Counted from the first letter of the stretch, positions 10,017 through 31,101 are shown. The stretch: 64,000 nucleotides of DNA from Glandiceps talaboti (GCF_964340395.1 NC_135558.1:17536771-17600770), one strand, 5' to 3'. Notes: generated from the letters alone by a model not told the origin. Program-made: numbers and translations.

Positions 10017-12832
10017 TGGATGGATAGACAGAATTTGATCCCATTATCTACAGTTTACTTTTTATACATATATGATAACAGGATTTAATGAGCACAATAC
10101 TTACCACATCGATCTGCTGTAAAGTTTCTGATGATCAAAACAACACCTTGTCCTCGTTTATAGGCATTCTGAGTTTTCCAATCCAGCATCTCATCTGACA
10201 CACCTGCATCATCTGAAATGAAAACAACCCAGAAAACTGACAATTTAGTAATAAATTCAAAACTTTAATTATTGATCAAATATGTGCATAATTATGATAA
10301 TGAACAGATATGATGTCCTCTTAAATGCCAAATCTCAAGTTCACCTGACATTTCACAACTGTTCATATAAAAACATGAAATGAAATACAAATCTCTGTAC
10401 TTCCATCATGCTGTGCCAAGAGTTTTTAAAATGAAAATCCTAAACCCTGAAACAAAACGTCGCCTGGCTTGACAAAAGTCTCACTAACATTACTACAGTT
10501 TTTTGTTCTAGACAAAATATCTCTTTCATTTTGTAAATCTTCTCCGAGACAAAAATCTCATCAATATTTCCACATGTTATTGTCTGGCATGACAAGAACT
10601 GAATTACAATTAATACATTCATGACGGATATTTGCCATTAGCGGTTCAAGTGCGACTTTCCCGACTTAGTGAGCCAGCAAGTCGGTTGTCATAAAAATTG
10701 TTTGCATCTCTAAAGCTATTTGCAATGTCATTGATAATGGGTCAGTACAACTGATATGACATTGAGCTTAGCTTTGCCTGATGTGTTATAGCTTTGCCTG
10801 ATGTGTTATGTAATACTGACAGTGCTTTATCACATTTGTAAAAATTGCCAACAAACACTTTCAGTGATAACAAAGATAAGAAACCCCACTTCCTTAGCTA
10901 ATGGCTCGATTCTGTAATGTTTTAGTCAACTGATTGTCTCAAAAAAATCAAAGAAGGTGCCAACCTTAGGTTTACCAGGGACGAATAAATTTGGCAATGA
11001 TCTCCTAAAATATAATAGTAGCTCACGCAAAGAAACAGTAACAATATTGGTAAAGATGTTTGTCATGCCAAACGATTGACAAAACGCTGTTGGTAAGATT
11101 TTTGTCTAGCCAGACGATAAAATGTAGCAATGTTAATGAGATTTTTGTTGAGCCAGGTGACATCTTGTTTCAGGGTTTATGATTTTCGTTATAATCTAAT
11201 TCACTTATTTACATTCCTTGTCTGTGATGAGTTTTGCTTGTAAGTGTTTATGTGTCACTGGTTGTATGTGAAACAAGCTCTGTCACAGTGTCTTGGTAAG
11301 ATTCCAGAGCTGTATTCACAGACCTGTAACATGTCTGTTGGTACAGGTATGTTGTGTATATAATATTTCTGGGTACATTTCACAGAAAGGTTTGTAGCAA
11401 TTGTTCTAAAGTGCGTTAAGATATACAATGTATATCATAGCTCTTAGCAGACAGCAACGATGTGTCACTGAAAGAACAATCAAGGTGACAAAGAGTTTCA
11501 AATTGGTGGTTTTTGGCAACCAGGCAAAAATTACGTCATGTGAAATCATGAAAGAACTAATATCCAAAACCCAAAGTTTATGAAAATACCTTTTAATTCC
11601 TGGAGTGGCATTCCCCTCTACATGTACACCGCAATGATGTCTTTATCAAATACAACTTATAAATATTCTGTAAACTAGCTATCATACCTTTATCTGAATA
11701 TCTCCTAACTGGTAGCTGTGCAGCTGTAGTCAACATGCCTGTAGAGTTTTGTGATGAGGGCACGACTTCTTTTACTAGAGTCTGGCTGGAATAGGCTCCA
11801 ACTGGTTCTTGTCTTGATAAACTTGGCTTGGCAGCTGACATATCATGATCACTTCCTTCAGTGAAGATTCCTTTAAAAAATTAACAATTTTTTTTAAAAA
11901 GAAGATAAAAGACTTTCACAATATTGGAAAGAATAAAAAAAAATGTCTCCTAAATATTTTTTCTTTTTCGTTTCCATTGAAGCAGTGGTCATCTTGAAGA
12001 ATTTCAATGTTATTAAAATCTGGTGTGGTGAAAGCGGCTAGATGGCTTTATTTACCTCTTATTTCTATCGTTTTGTGTCGTTTGTTTTGTTCCGGGTGAT
12101 CGTGGGATTACCCGGAACAAAACAAATGTCACAACACAGAGGAAATAGAAATGAATAAAGACATCTAGCCGCTTTCACCACACCATATTTTAATCAGATT
12201 GGAGTAAGGTGTGCTTCTGTAGCTACTTGTATAAAGAATGCAAGGTCAACCAGAGTTGACTCATACAGAGTATTCGAAGCATCTGTTGTGTTATGTCGAA
12301 AGTGAAAGTAAATTTGCAAATACTTCAACCCCCCACCCCCACCCCGCAACTGAATTTTTATGAGTCTAATACATCATTTTGTGTATACTTCTAGTACACA
12401 CGAATTCCAGTCCTTCTTACAGACGAGTTGGGACTTGATTCTGACAATATGTATAGCTATAGCCTAAAGACATCGTACTATAGTATTCGACCAGTACTAG
12501 TTCTTATGTAATACACACCCAAATTCAACCCAAGCATATTGGGAATTCGCCGTACCTTGTTCTCGTTCAGCTGTCTTCACTAACTTAATGAGGTTACCAA
12601 ACTCACAGTCTAGTAACATTTCTTTGAGCAAGCCATAATTCCCGCAGCCGATCAGGGCTTTACGTTCCATTGCTTCCAAGACGCTCACAATTGTTGGCAT
12701 CCGTCCCAATTCCCCTTCTCGAAAGCCTTCAGTTCTTGCCCTGACTTTGAAGGCGTCCAGCATCTCTGGTGTGAACTCCAGCCCCAACGTGTTTTTAAGC
12801 TTCGCATGACTGACATGTTCTGGCATGGTCAT
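1885..12832 (-). CDS. DED-containing caspase, complete, six exons, 424 aa
   Basis: Cysteine protease of the caspase family, expected to be cytosolic and to cleave after Asp in apoptosis or inflammation. Exons in coding order: 12832-12556, 11870-11688, 10212-10105, 8252-8047, 3957-3663, 2090-1885. All junctions are GT-AG and all phases fit. The ATG at 12832 directly follows an in-frame TGA; the ATG at 12826 is an alternative start. Residues about 5-88 look like a death-effector domain (motif GNYGLLKEMLLDC). Residues 93-154 are a low-complexity linker. The p20 part carries catalytic His255 (SSHGD) and Cys298 (QACRG). A linker with several Asp (310-324) could be the maturation site. The p10 part has WRN at 361-363, then EEEGSWF, and ends in LTKNFYL. 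QACRG and the p10 resemble executioner caspases (3/7), whereas the DED is typical of initiators (8/10), which usually carry two. Family assignment is firm; the subgroup is inferred. Confidence 0.93.
2690..2800 (-). repeat. Dispersed repeat fragment in caspase intron 5
   Basis: About 100 bases around CATTAGCGGTCCAAGTGCAA (read on the minus strand) align to the interior of the element at 10431-11192 in inverted orientation, including a shared TTGTTTGCATCTCTAAAGCT. It is a fragment of the same family. Confidence 0.5.
3262..3642. repeat. Tandem repeat of about 50 bp in caspase intron 5
   Basis: About seven diverged units built on CCAATTCCAAGCCCCTGTGG and CACCTCTCTTTCCCTATAT, ending about 20 bases before exon 5 (end 3663). 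Neighbouring pairs of units are more alike than others, suggesting a higher-order duplication. Confidence 0.85.
4035..4447. mobile_element. Non-autonomous TIR element, family 1, copy 1 (caspase intron 4)
   Basis: About 410 bp with diverged terminal inverted repeats of about 22 bp (left AAAAAAATTGTGTGGTTCC, right GGAACCAAATTTTTTTTAGG). Related copies lie at 25101-25502 (opposite orientation) and 41050-41471. The shared interior includes GTTTTCCATATGGTCTCTGT and TTGGAAGAACAGTTTTATAT. It encodes nothing recognisable. Confidence 0.65.
4448..7583. other. Caspase intron 4, middle part without genes
   Basis: AT-rich intron DNA with poly-C runs near 4608-4620, a truncated MITE-like body near 4775-4950 and a right-end fragment near 7070-7105. 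The open frames (for example at 5050-5382 and 6419-6613) are short, mutually overlapping and match no family I know. No exon of the caspase is missing from this interval, because exons 4 and 5 join in frame. Confidence 0.4.
7584..7787. mobile_element. MITE of 204 bp with 29-bp terminal inverted repeats
   Basis: The left end TAGACTCTCTCACAGTCCTC continues into GAAGCTTCG; the right end is its near-perfect complement, ending AGGACTGTGAGAGAGTCTA. A right end alone recurs at 58096-58123 in intron 1 of arginase C. It has no coding content and lies in caspase intron 4. Confidence 0.7.
8300..9086. repeat. 44-bp minisatellite in caspase intron 3
   Basis: About 17-18 head-to-tail units around ACAGCTAAAATGATGTAGGC and TTTCACTCAT, with few substitutions. 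There is no unique DNA between units, so it is a minisatellite and not a spacer array. Confidence 0.93.
9776..10020. repeat. (GACA)n microsatellite
   Basis: About 245 bp of GACA with a few interruptions, in caspase intron 3 about 85 bases from exon 3. It produces long Cys/Leu/Ser-rich frames that are artefacts. Confidence 0.95.
10431..11192. mobile_element. MITE-like element with TIRs of about 60 bp (caspase intron 2)
   Basis: The left end AAATCCTAAACCCTGAAACA and the continuing CGTCGCCTGGCTTGACAAAA are matched in inverted orientation by TTTTGTTGAGCCAGGTGACA and TCTTGTTTCAGGGTTTATGA at the right end. The interior has no ORF of note. A homologous interior fragment occurs at 2690-2800. Confidence 0.65.
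12011..12195. mobile_element. Foldback MITE, family 2, copy 1 (caspase intron 1)
   Basis: About 185 bp and largely palindromic. The inverted ends carry GGTGTGGTGAAAGCGGCTAG followed by ATG.CTTTATT. The second copy is at 21847-22050. The inner arms include CCGGGTGATC and GATTACCCGG. Confidence 0.8.
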
Positions 12833-13840
12833 CAACACTCAAGCGATAAATACTCCTACAAGTACAACTCACCGATCGACCGCGATTCTCTCACAAAACG
12901 CTAATAAAACCGGCTCTAACCAGTGAACAAGTGGTCTGTGTATATGGTGGGTAACCTCAAATGACCTTGAATTGTCAATTCGTGGAATTACGAAAGTAGA
13001 GCGCCCTCTCACGGTGACTGTGTGTGTAGCATGTTGATGATATACATTTTTTATATGGCTCGCCAACAAAGTCAGACACTCTCAACAAAGTGAAGCTCTG
13101 GTGAAACATATACATTTTTAATGAAACACCATTAATGTCATTCTAAAGAGGGTTAATATGGCAAGCCGTTCAGGCCAAAATTATTATTTTATTTTAGCTG
13201 TAGTATTTTATATTTTTCGTACTTACAAACTAATTTTAACCGGTTATGTACTTTTATTCCGCATGTTCACATTATTTTAATTGAAATAAGTTTTCATTTA
13301 TTTGAGAATATTGTTTTATTTTTCGTCAAACCAGAATTTTTTTTTGAGGATTATGTATAATTATGTATAATTAGTATTCTCCAGAGATTTCGTGTTTAGA
13401 AAAGAAACTAAAAATATGAAAAGGGAACCTGGGTTGAAAAAAAATAACAGCAGGGGTTTTAACGATAAAACTATTCAAAGTCGATTCTATGGTGATTGCA
13501 AGTCTATACAAGTTAGCGTCGTGGTTTCATAGCAACGAGACTGATGTAAAAAATGTTCTTGAGTTGTATTGTTGTAACGGAAAACAAACAGCCATGCAGG
13601 AAGTTTGGGTAATATACCACCTATTTGATTAAATACACTAAAGTAATTTGTATATATACGTGGCCGTAAATCAATACTTCAACGTCGTGGTAAGACTGTT
13701 GTTTACTGTACCTTACTGACCTTATTAGATTTGTCGATAACATTGTGAAATTTACCACTGCCGTAAAGAGGCTTACTGTATTACCATTGCCGTAAAGTGA
13801 TTTCATGACGATGAGTGATGGTACTCTTGTCCTGTCTGCG
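12833..13840. other. Upstream flank of the caspase; intergenic
   Basis: Expected to hold the caspase promoter (transcription leftward), but I see no clear TATA box. At 13440-13680 a dispersed repeat is shared with 49257-49470 (TTCTATGGTGATTGCAA and CAAACAGTCATGC-like blocks). The rest is AT-rich and has no recognisable gene. Confidence 0.4.
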
Positions 13841-13849
13841 AATCAAGCT

Positions 13850-14108
13850 TATCTGATGACACAGAACCAGGGTTGACAACAATTGGAAACTTGTCAACAA
13901 TTCGTTGGTCTTGTGCATCGAAACTACACGTAGGTATCCTTGGTGGAAGGGCACTTGCCAAACTTTTGAACCCTGATTACAAAATAACTGTCATAAGACA
14001 CAAATTATATATATAGCAAGCATTGCATTACGGTATTTACAAATCGATGGGTTATTTAGCCATGTTAATGATCTCTTTCTCTCTCTCCCCCCTCCCCCCT
14101 CTCCCTCC

Positions 14109-14160
<52 letters not shown>

Positions 14161-14185
14161 TCTCTCTCTCTCTCTCTCTTTCACC
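13850..14185. repeat. Isolated partial unit of the 720-bp repeat family plus a (CT)n tract
   Basis: The segment with CAGAACCAGGGTTGACAACA and TTGGTGGAAGGGCACTTGCC matches the core of each unit in the array at 15690-17955. It then runs into a CT microsatellite at about 14065-14180. It is separated from the main array by about 1.5 kb. Confidence 0.75.
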
Positions 14186-15370
14186 CATATTATCTCCAAT
14201 ATATGGATCTGTATTTCTATGGAATGGATACATTCAGTCTCAGACCACTATAGTCTATAGGAACAAGCGAGAATTAATATTCATAGTCTCTGGGTTCATA
14301 GTTACAAATGGAAATAAATCTCCAATCACAGAGTCAAAAAATACTTTGTTGCGAATCCAAAATTTGCTTCCAAGTTATTTTTTGAATCTGTGAGTGGAAA
14401 TTTTCAATTGTATTAAAGAACAGATTGATGAAATAAAAGTGGATAGTAAACAATTTGTTGTACTATCTTTTACTTTAGTATATCAAAAGATATGTTGTAT
14501 CATATTAAAGTTCAAAATCATTTGATCTGTAAGTGGGGGAGGGGGTGATGTAGATACAGGTCGTGAACGTGAACTGCATTGAGTATGGACCATGACCAGC
14601 AGTATTTGCTCCATGTCGGTCCTTATGACCAGTAGTCATTTTCCCTTACACACTGCCCAGAGGTCACTCATGCATTCAACCAACAATCAGATGAACCAAC
14701 CTTTTTAATGTCATAATGGTATTAAACTTTTCTTAAGAATTTTCACCCTATGCTAATTTGAGATGATATTGTCTTTTAAAGATGTGAAATGTTTGCCAAG
14801 ATAGTCAAAAATTGCCTTAAAACTCCAAATCTCCCTTACCAATGATACTACCATTAGATGTGCTGACCTTTACTATAATGATTAAGAACATATTTCAACT
14901 CTATGTAAGTAATACATTTAAGTTGTAAATAATTTGATGGTGCTGTCTTGTAAAGCTTGGAAATTATTGCCTGAAAGTGTCGTAATAGCCTAAAAATGGG
15001 CTTCAAGAGTAATAAAAAACCTCCAGAACTTCTAGGGGGAGACCTAGAACCCCCATGAGAGGTGTACATATTCTCTTCTCAAGCTTTCCCACTATCCTTT
15101 ACGGTCTAGATGCTATTAAACTCCATTTTGATATATTTACCCTGTGATGTCAATAATTATGTGATAGTGCTATCCCAGGATCTTGTAAAGTATTTGTGAG
15201 ACAGTAAAGCAGTCACGATCAAAAAATACCTGTTATGTGAATATGGTATTTGGGGTGGGTGGTGGTGGTGGGGGGGGGGGGTCATCATGTTTTAGAATTA
15301 AGTGATGGGGTGGGGTTTCAGCCTGTTTTTGGTTTTACAGATGGGGGGGGGGGGTCAGTGACTTTTTGTC
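14186..15370. other. Intergenic DNA without recognisable features
   Basis: AT-rich sequence with short G-rich runs near 15250-15350. I see no gene, RNA or defined repeat. Confidence 0.4.
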
Positions 15371-15374
15371 GGCC

Positions 15375-15690
15375 CGTTTGCTACACACTAACTACACACA
15401 GCTCTCGATGACACGTCTTTCCCATTAACAACTTTAGACTCCATATAAAGTTCAAAAACCAGATACAGAACTTTGGTCTGCACGTACACCTACATGATTT
15501 GGTAAATACGTGCAATATTGCAGAGCGAACATATTGTTTTGGAAATCAGCAGAAAATTGACAGCACGCATGCGCAGATCACTTGAGAAAATGAAACAAAA
15601 TCAAACTTCACAGATATATCAGACTCTGATTGTTTTGTCAATATACGTATGTCGACGATAAAGGTGTCATTTAGTATTCGCCTATTAGTC
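15375..15690. repeat. Duplicate of the arginase 5'-flanking block
   Basis: About 300 bases (CTCTCGATGACACGTCTTTC, then CTTTGGTCTGCACGTACACC and a stretch around ACGTGCAATATTGCAG) align with 18945-19230 upstream of arginase A, and more distantly with 33285-33510 upstream of arginase B. It is an extra, promoter-less copy of arginase upstream DNA. Confidence 0.7.
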
Positions 15691-16247
15691 TCTTTTTTCG
15701 CGGCCTTATGTATCAACACCCCCTACTACCTTCAAACATGGTGGTGGAAGGGTTAACGGCATGACTTAAACGAAGACTTGTCTATTAAATTATTTCCTTG
15801 CCTATATGAGTTTCCCTGAGTCTCTTTTTAATTATTATCATATCTCCACACAGCTCTCGATGACACGTCTTTCCCATTAACAACTACAGTATTTTTGACT
15901 CCATATAAAGTTTAAAAACCAGATTCAGAACTTTGGTCTGCACGTACACCTACATGATCTAGTAAATAGTACATGCTTATCTGAGTACACAGAACCAGGG
16001 TTGACAACAATTGGAAACTTGTCAACAAATCGTTTGTCTTGTGCACCGAAAATACACGTAGGTATCCTTGGTGGAAGGGCACTTGCCAAACTTTTGAACT
16101 CTGCTTTAAAAAATAGCTGTCATAAGACTCAACATATAGTAAGCATTGTGTTACGGTATTTAAATTCAAGTCGATGGGTTTTACCGTGTTAATGCGCTGT
16201 CTCTATCTCTATCTCTGTCTGTCTCTCTCTCTGTCTCTCTGTCTCAC

Positions 16248-16320
<73 letters not shown>

Positions 16321-16972
16321 GTCTCTGCCTCTGTCTCCGTCTCTCTGTATCTCTTTCTCTTTCTCTCCCTCCACCCCTCCCTCCCTCCCTCGTTTCAGAG
16401 TCACAGTCTATAGTCACCATATGCGTTCCTCTTTTTCGTGGCCTTATGTATCAACACCCCTACTACCTTCAAACATGGTGATGGAATGGTTAACGACATG
16501 ACTTAGACGAAGACTTGTCTATTAAATTCTTTCCTTGCCTATATGAGTTTCCCTGAGTATCTTTTTAATTATATCGTTCATATCTCCACACAGTTCTCGA
16601 TGACACGTCTTTCCCATTAACAACTACAGTATGTTTGACTCCATATAAAGTTTAAAAACCAGATTCACAACTTTGGTCTGCGCGTACACCTACATGATCT
16701 AGTAAATACATGCTTATCTGAGTACACAGAACCAGGGTTGACAACAATTGGAAACTTTTCAACAATTCTTTGGTCTTGTGCATCGAAACTACACGTAGGT
16801 AACCTTGGTGGAAGGGCACTTGCCAAACTTTTGAACTCTGCTTAAAAAAATAGCTGTCATAAGACTCAACATATAGTAAGCATTGTGTTACGGTATTTAA
16901 ATTCAAGTCGATGGGTTTTACCGTGTTAATGCGCTGTCTCTGTCTCTATCTCTGTCTGTCTCTCTGTCTCAC

Positions 16973-17025
<53 letters not shown>

Positions 17026-17668
17026 GTCTCTCTGTCTCTGTCTCTCTGTCTGTATCTCTGTCTGTATCTCTTTCTCTTTCTCTCGCTCCACCCCCCCCCT
17101 CTCTCCCTCGTTTCAGAGTCACAGTCTATAGTCACCATATGCGTTCCTCTTTTTTGGCGGCCTTATGTATCAACACCCCCTACTACCTTCAAACATGATG
17201 ATGGAATGGTTAACGGCATGACTTAGACGAAGACTTGTCTATTAAATTCTTTCCTTGCCTATGAGTTTCCCTGAGTCTCTTTTTAATTATTATCATATCT
17301 CCACACAGCTCTCGATGACACGTCTTTCCCATTAACAACTACAGTATGTTAGACTCCATATAAAGTTTAAAAACCAGATTCAGAACTTTGGTCTGCACGT
17401 ACACCTACATGATCTAGTAAATAGTACATGCTTATCTGAATACACAGAACCAGGGTTGACAACAATTGGAAACTTGTCAACAATTCTTTTGTCTTGTGCA
17501 CCGAAAATACACGTAGGTATCCTTGGTGGAAGGGCACTTGCCAAACTTTTGAACTCTGCTTTAAAAAATAGCTGTCATAAGACTCAACATATAGCAAGCA
17601 TTGTGTTACGGTATTTAAATTCAAGTCGATGGGTTTTACCGTGTTAATGCGCTGTCTCTGTCTCTATC

Positions 17669-17705
<37 letters not shown>

Positions 17706-17955
17706 GTCTCTGTCTCTCTGTATCAATCTCTCTGTATCTCTTTCTCTTTCTCTCCCTCCACCCCCTCCCTCCCTCATTTCAGAGTCACAGTCTATAGTCA
17801 CCATATGCGTTACTCGTTTTTCGTGGCCTTATGTATCAACACCCCCTACTACCTTCCAACATGGTGGTGGAAGGGTTAACGGCATGACTTAGACGAAGAC
17901 TTGTCTGTTAAATTCTTTCCTTGCCTATATGAGTTTCCCTGAGTCTCTTTTTAAT
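15690..17955. repeat. Tandem array, about 3.2 units of 665-740 bp
   Basis: Units start near 15690, 16429, 17148 and 17812, each with CGGCCTTATGTATCAACACC. Each full unit holds the arginase-flank block (TCGATGACACGTCTTTCCC), a conserved GGTATCCTTGGTGGAAGGGC segment, and a TCTG/TCTC microsatellite of variable length that accounts for most of the length difference. The recurring open frames on both strands, about 63-85 residues long, are repeats of the unit; I recognise no protein in them. Confidence 0.88.
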
Positions 17956-18913
17956 CCCCGCCGGACGAAGTCCGGGACGGGGACTTATGGTTTGGGTTCC
18001 GTCTGTCCGTGCGTGCGTCCGTCCGTTCGTCCACAGCCGTTTCTTGGAGATGCCTTGACCGATTTTTTTCAAACTTGGTACAGGGGCAACATACAATGGC
18101 ATACATATGCACTTCAATTTGTTTCATGATACGATCCAATATGGCCGCCTGGCAGCCATTTTGTTTGCAAATTTTCCCTGTCTAAAGCCATAACTCAGAC
18201 ATGCTTGAACAGATCTCATTCAAAGTTGGTATTAGGACAGTGTTCTATGACATACATGTGTATATTCATTGTTGTCATGATACGATCCAATATGGCCGCC
18301 TAGCAGCCATTTTGTTTGTGAATTTTCCATGTCCAAAGCCATAACTCAGACATGCTTGAACAGATCTCATTCAAAGTTGGTATTAGGACAGTGTTTTATG
18401 ACATACATGTGCATATCCATTTTCATCGTGATACGATCCAATATGGCTGCCTGGCAGCCATTTTGTTTGCGATTTTTCTATGTCCAAAGCCATAACTCAG
18501 ACATGCTTGAACAGATCTCATTCAAAGTTGGTATTGGGACAGTGTTCTATGACATACATATGCATATCCATTTGTTGTCATGATACGATCCAATATGGCC
18601 GCCTAGCAGCCATTTTGTTTGCGAATTTTCCATGTCCAAAGCCATAACTCAGACATGCTTGAACAGATCTCATTCAAAGTTGGTATTAGGACAGTGTTCT
18701 ATGACATACATGTGCATATCCATTTTCTTCGTGATACGATCCCCCATACCCGACCCATCCTTTATTGTTGTAGGCATGTTCCATGTCCAACAAGCAGACA
18801 CAACATATCTAAGTCTGTTTGATTTAGGTTCACAAGTGTTGTTGCGTGATCAGAGTAGTGATAATTCCTTAAAACCCAATCATAGCGGGGACTATGTCAT
18901 TCTCAATAATTTG
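17956..18913 (+). mobile_element. 958-bp non-autonomous element with internal 151-bp repeats and a 5-bp target duplication
   Basis: The insertion splits the fourth array unit. TTAAT occurs at 17951-17955 and again at 18914-18918, and the unit sequence resumes after it. The left end is a GC-rich hairpin (CCCCGCCGGAC, loop GAA, then GTCCGGGACGGGG; 17956-17982). The interior has about four repeats of 151-152 bp starting near 18126, 18277, 18428 and 18580, each with ATACGATCCAATATGGC and CCATAACTCAGACATGCTTG. The right end includes GCGGGGACTATGTCATT. It has no transposase. The class is uncertain. Confidence 0.8.
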
Positions 18914-18918
18914 TTAAT

Positions 18919-19250
18919 TATCGTTCATATCTCAACATAGTTCCCGATGACACGTCATTCCCATTAACAACTACAGTATTTTAGACTCCATATAAAGTTT
19001 AAAAACCATATTCAGAACTTTGGTCTGCACGTACACCTACATGACCTAGTAAATACGTGCAATATTGCAGCGCGAACAGATTGTTTTTGCAACTCAGCAG
19101 AAAATTTGTGTCAGCACGCAGCTCACTTGAGAAAATTAAACAAACGTCAACATTTTATAGATATCGAATTCTTGGAAGACTGATTTTTGTCAATATACGT
19201 ATGCCGACGATAAAGATGTCATTACTTATAACAATACGGTATTGTTCACC
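18919..19250. repeat. Arginase A distal 5' flank, homologous to the repeat array
   Basis: Contains the same TCATTCCCATTAACAACTAC and CTTTGGTCTGCACGTACACC blocks as the array units and as 15375-15690, and diverged counterparts at 33285-33510 before arginase B. This is probably the parental location from which the array was copied. Confidence 0.6.
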
Positions 19251-19654
19251 AAAGTATGTGTATGCTGACAAAAAAAGTTTATCCTTTTTGCACCAGTATG
19301 ACTATAATCCTTGAAATCACCCTAAAACTTTAATAATGGTAAAATATGGTCTCAGTTATAGTGGAATATTATTTGAAATTAGGTGAGATTAGACGCAAGC
19401 TCCAAATTCCGTTAAAACTGACGAAGAAAAAAAACGGACTCGCAATTTTTTGCACGTAAAGCCACTAGTAGCAGTGCAGTACCTCTGAACTTAGAAAATG
19501 CGGATTGGCAGTTTAATTGGTACGGTACGTAATTTATTAATATATGGCGGGGCGTATAACCCCCGTACGCGTCACCGAAAGTCTCAGACGAATCAATGGC
19601 AATGTCACTGATTTAATAAATCTTTATTGTGTCCATTGTTTTACGAATAATTAT

Positions 19655-19785
19655 CACGTGATGTACATATGTCAGTCATGTGATTGGCGATATCTATATA
19701 AGGCACTGCGTATGCAGTGAAATCTACATTCTGAAGACCCAATTAAATATTCTGAAACGATCAGCATCTTCGCTTTATCTACACC
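19655..19785 (+). promoter_or_regulatory. Core promoter and 5' leader of arginase A
   Basis: A CACGTG E-box (19655-19660) is followed by TCATGTGATTGG (19676-19687), which combines an M-box-like TCATGTGA with an inverted CCAAT, and by a TATA box TATATAAGG (19695-19703). The ATG lies 83 bases past the end of the TATA box, so a short leader starting near 19725 is likely. The block is conserved in copies B and C. That the E-box or M-box binds a bHLH factor of the MITF/TFE type is inference only. Confidence 0.7.
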
Positions 19786-30553
<10,768 letters not shown>

Positions 30554-30589
30554 AGGGATTTCAATTGAGTGTAATTCAATAGCGTTTAT

Positions 30590-30778
30590 GATGTGATGTG
30601 ATAAGGTGTGGTGTGATGTGATGTGGTGTGGTGTGGTATGATATGATATGATATGATATGATATGATATGATATGATATGATATGATATGATATGATATG
30701 ATATGATACAATATGATATGATATGATATGATATGATATGATATGATATGATATGATATTATATATGATATGATATGT
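30590..30778. repeat. (GATAT)n/(GATGT)n microsatellite in the arginase A 3' UTR
   Basis: The pentanucleotide array starts 37 bases after the stop codon. It continues at 31099-31235 on the far side of the retrotransposon fragment. Arginase B has the same type of array at the same place. Confidence 0.95.
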
Positions 30779-31101
30779 AGCTTTATGCCTCCGGCCCATA
30801 TCGCAAAAAAATTACAGTACTAGTTTACATAATCTCACGGAAGTGTACAGAAAAAAATTTTGCAGAATTCCTTTCTTAAAACATCTGCTCTGTATACATA
30901 CGCAGCTAGGTTTAGAATTACTGGACCTTTGTTTGACGACATAAGTGAATAAAACTTTTCAATAGTAGGATTTACATATGACCATTCTGGTAAGTACTTT
31001 TGTCTGAGATTTTGGTACAGGGGACAAACTAGAGTAAAATGGTATTCATCTTCAATATTTGTTGACATACATATTTTACAAGTGCGATCTTCGAGATCAA
31101 T
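30779..31101 (-). pseudogene. 3'-terminal fragment of a non-LTR retrotransposon (reverse-transcriptase C-terminus)
   Basis: On the minus strand an open frame (about 31101 to 30835) reads through TCKICMSTNIEDEYHFTLVC and PLYQNLRQKYLPEW, the Cys/His-rich C-terminal motif common in animal LINE polymerases, and ends at a stop. A short 3' segment with GATATGGGCCGGAGGC follows, then the (ATATC)n tract. The fragment is flanked on both sides by the same microsatellite. It is 5'-truncated with no catalytic core. Confidence 0.75.

Noticed and set aside
9697-10044. 115-residue Cys/Leu/Ser-rich frame
   Set aside because: Pure translation of (GACA)n. The same applies to frames over 16174-16413, 32946-33242, 39116-39490 and 45955-46182.
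17929-18129. Frame with VRPSVRP-like repeats
   Set aside because: Comes from the GTCCGT-rich start of the inserted element; no domain, and it ends quickly.
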